This document shows positions 25,661 through 26,184 of a DNA stretch of 26,184 bases, piece by piece. Source of the DNA: Chara braunii (lineage: Eukaryota > Streptophyta > Charophyceae > Charales > Characeae). The stretch lies in assembly GCA_003427395.1 (NCBI GenBank), contig BFEA01000042.1, positions 4,563,026 through 4,589,209 on the forward strand, given 5' to 3'. A program made the translations under genes and the position numbers. Each line of letters begins with the position of its first letter. Within the stretch, counting starts at the first letter, position 1. The notes below the pieces were generated by a model. The model had not been told where the DNA came from and did not search any database. It saw nothing but the letters and a program-made list of their open reading frames with translations.

Positions 25661-26184
25661 CGTTCGGGGTCCCGTACGGGGTCCGAACCCCACGGCATTC
25701 GGCCCCCGCCAAAATTTACTTCGGAGCCTAAAAATAATAATTTTTTTCTGAATTGTTTTTTGTGAGTTCTCTATGACATGAGGTACATGCCTGTAACGTT
25801 TCAAGTCATTTGGCTAAGCCAAATAAGAATTAAGAATCGCCAACGATGGCGGTGTCAAAACGTGCTCGCCCACGTAATTTTTTCACTTTTAACTTTTTGT
25901 TTTCACTTCAATTTGGGGTCTAAACAATTTTATTATTTTTTGAAACTTTTTAGTGAGTTTTGTATTATGTGAAGTACACATCTGTAAATTGTCAGGGCAT
26001 TTAGCTATGCCGAACAAAAATAAAAAATCGCCAAAGATGGCGGTGTCGAAAACATGCTCGCGCACTCACTAAATTTAATTCTGTTTTTATTTTTATTTAT
26101 TTTTATTATTAGTATTTGTTTTCCGTATTTTATTTTTATTTCAAATTTGGTAAGGAATTCGGATGTAATGCTCAGGCAAATCTT
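25630..26184. repeat. Approximately 820-bp repeat, copy 2 (runs off window)
   Basis: Same orientation as copy 1, offset 818-823 bp: GACCTCCGTACGTACGGG at 25643 against 24825, and GTAATGCTCAGGCAAATCTT at 26165 against 25342. The two 191-bp sub-units recur (about 25758-25875 and 25948-26070) with the same hairpin and AACGTGCTCGC or close variants. The window ends before the right GC-rich end. Confidence 0.8.

Overview
The window is repeat-dense eukaryotic nuclear DNA, probably from the green-plant lineage. Four retroposed U6 snRNA copies cluster at about 2.5-3.5 kb. Where preserved, their 3' end (AAATCGAGAAATGGTCC) is the form I know from land-plant U6 rather than animal U6. The large LINE has a plant-like layout: ORF1 with a DUF4283-like region and zinc knuckle, ORF2 with endonuclease, reverse transcriptase and a zf-RVT-like knuckle. 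A short TTTAGGG-like motif is a weak extra hint. A streptophyte alga such as a charophyte would fit, but that is inference. I see no intact host protein gene, rRNA, tRNA, CRISPR array or bacterial operon.

Layout. 0-5 kb: inverted-repeat (MITE-like) elements, poly(A)-tailed short retroposons (a SINE-like family) and the four U6 retrocopies, each flanked by its own direct repeat; one is split by a later SINE. 5.1-6.1 kb: a decayed coding-like stretch of unknown identity. 6.2-9.4 kb: a dispersed repeat in two opposite copies, a T-poor GGCA-rich block, a 178-bp TG microsatellite and a foldback element. 9.4-10 kb: a possible 3' remnant of another LINE. 10-11.5 kb: tandem GC-rich monomer-like repeats, then an assembly gap (11584-11753).

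11.75-22.6 kb: one long plus-strand non-LTR retrotransposon, dead through frameshifts, stops and an endonuclease active-site change. ORF1 is unusually long (about 4.9 kb) because a proline/glutamine-rich tail, partly built from internal duplications, follows the zinc knuckle. ORF2 (about 5.2 kb) has a proline-rich N-terminal extension, apurinic endonuclease, reverse transcriptase with FADD and a C-terminal zinc-binding motif.

22.6-26.2 kb: more SINE and MITE copies, gene-free AT-rich DNA, then two head-to-tail copies of an approximately 820-bp repeat, each with an internal 191-bp duplication, separated by an AT-rich perfect palindrome.

How the parts relate: a LINE with EN/RT of this type is the plausible source of the enzyme that copied the poly(A)-tailed SINEs and U6 RNAs, though this copy itself is inactive. 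The MITE-like elements would depend on DNA transposases not encoded here.
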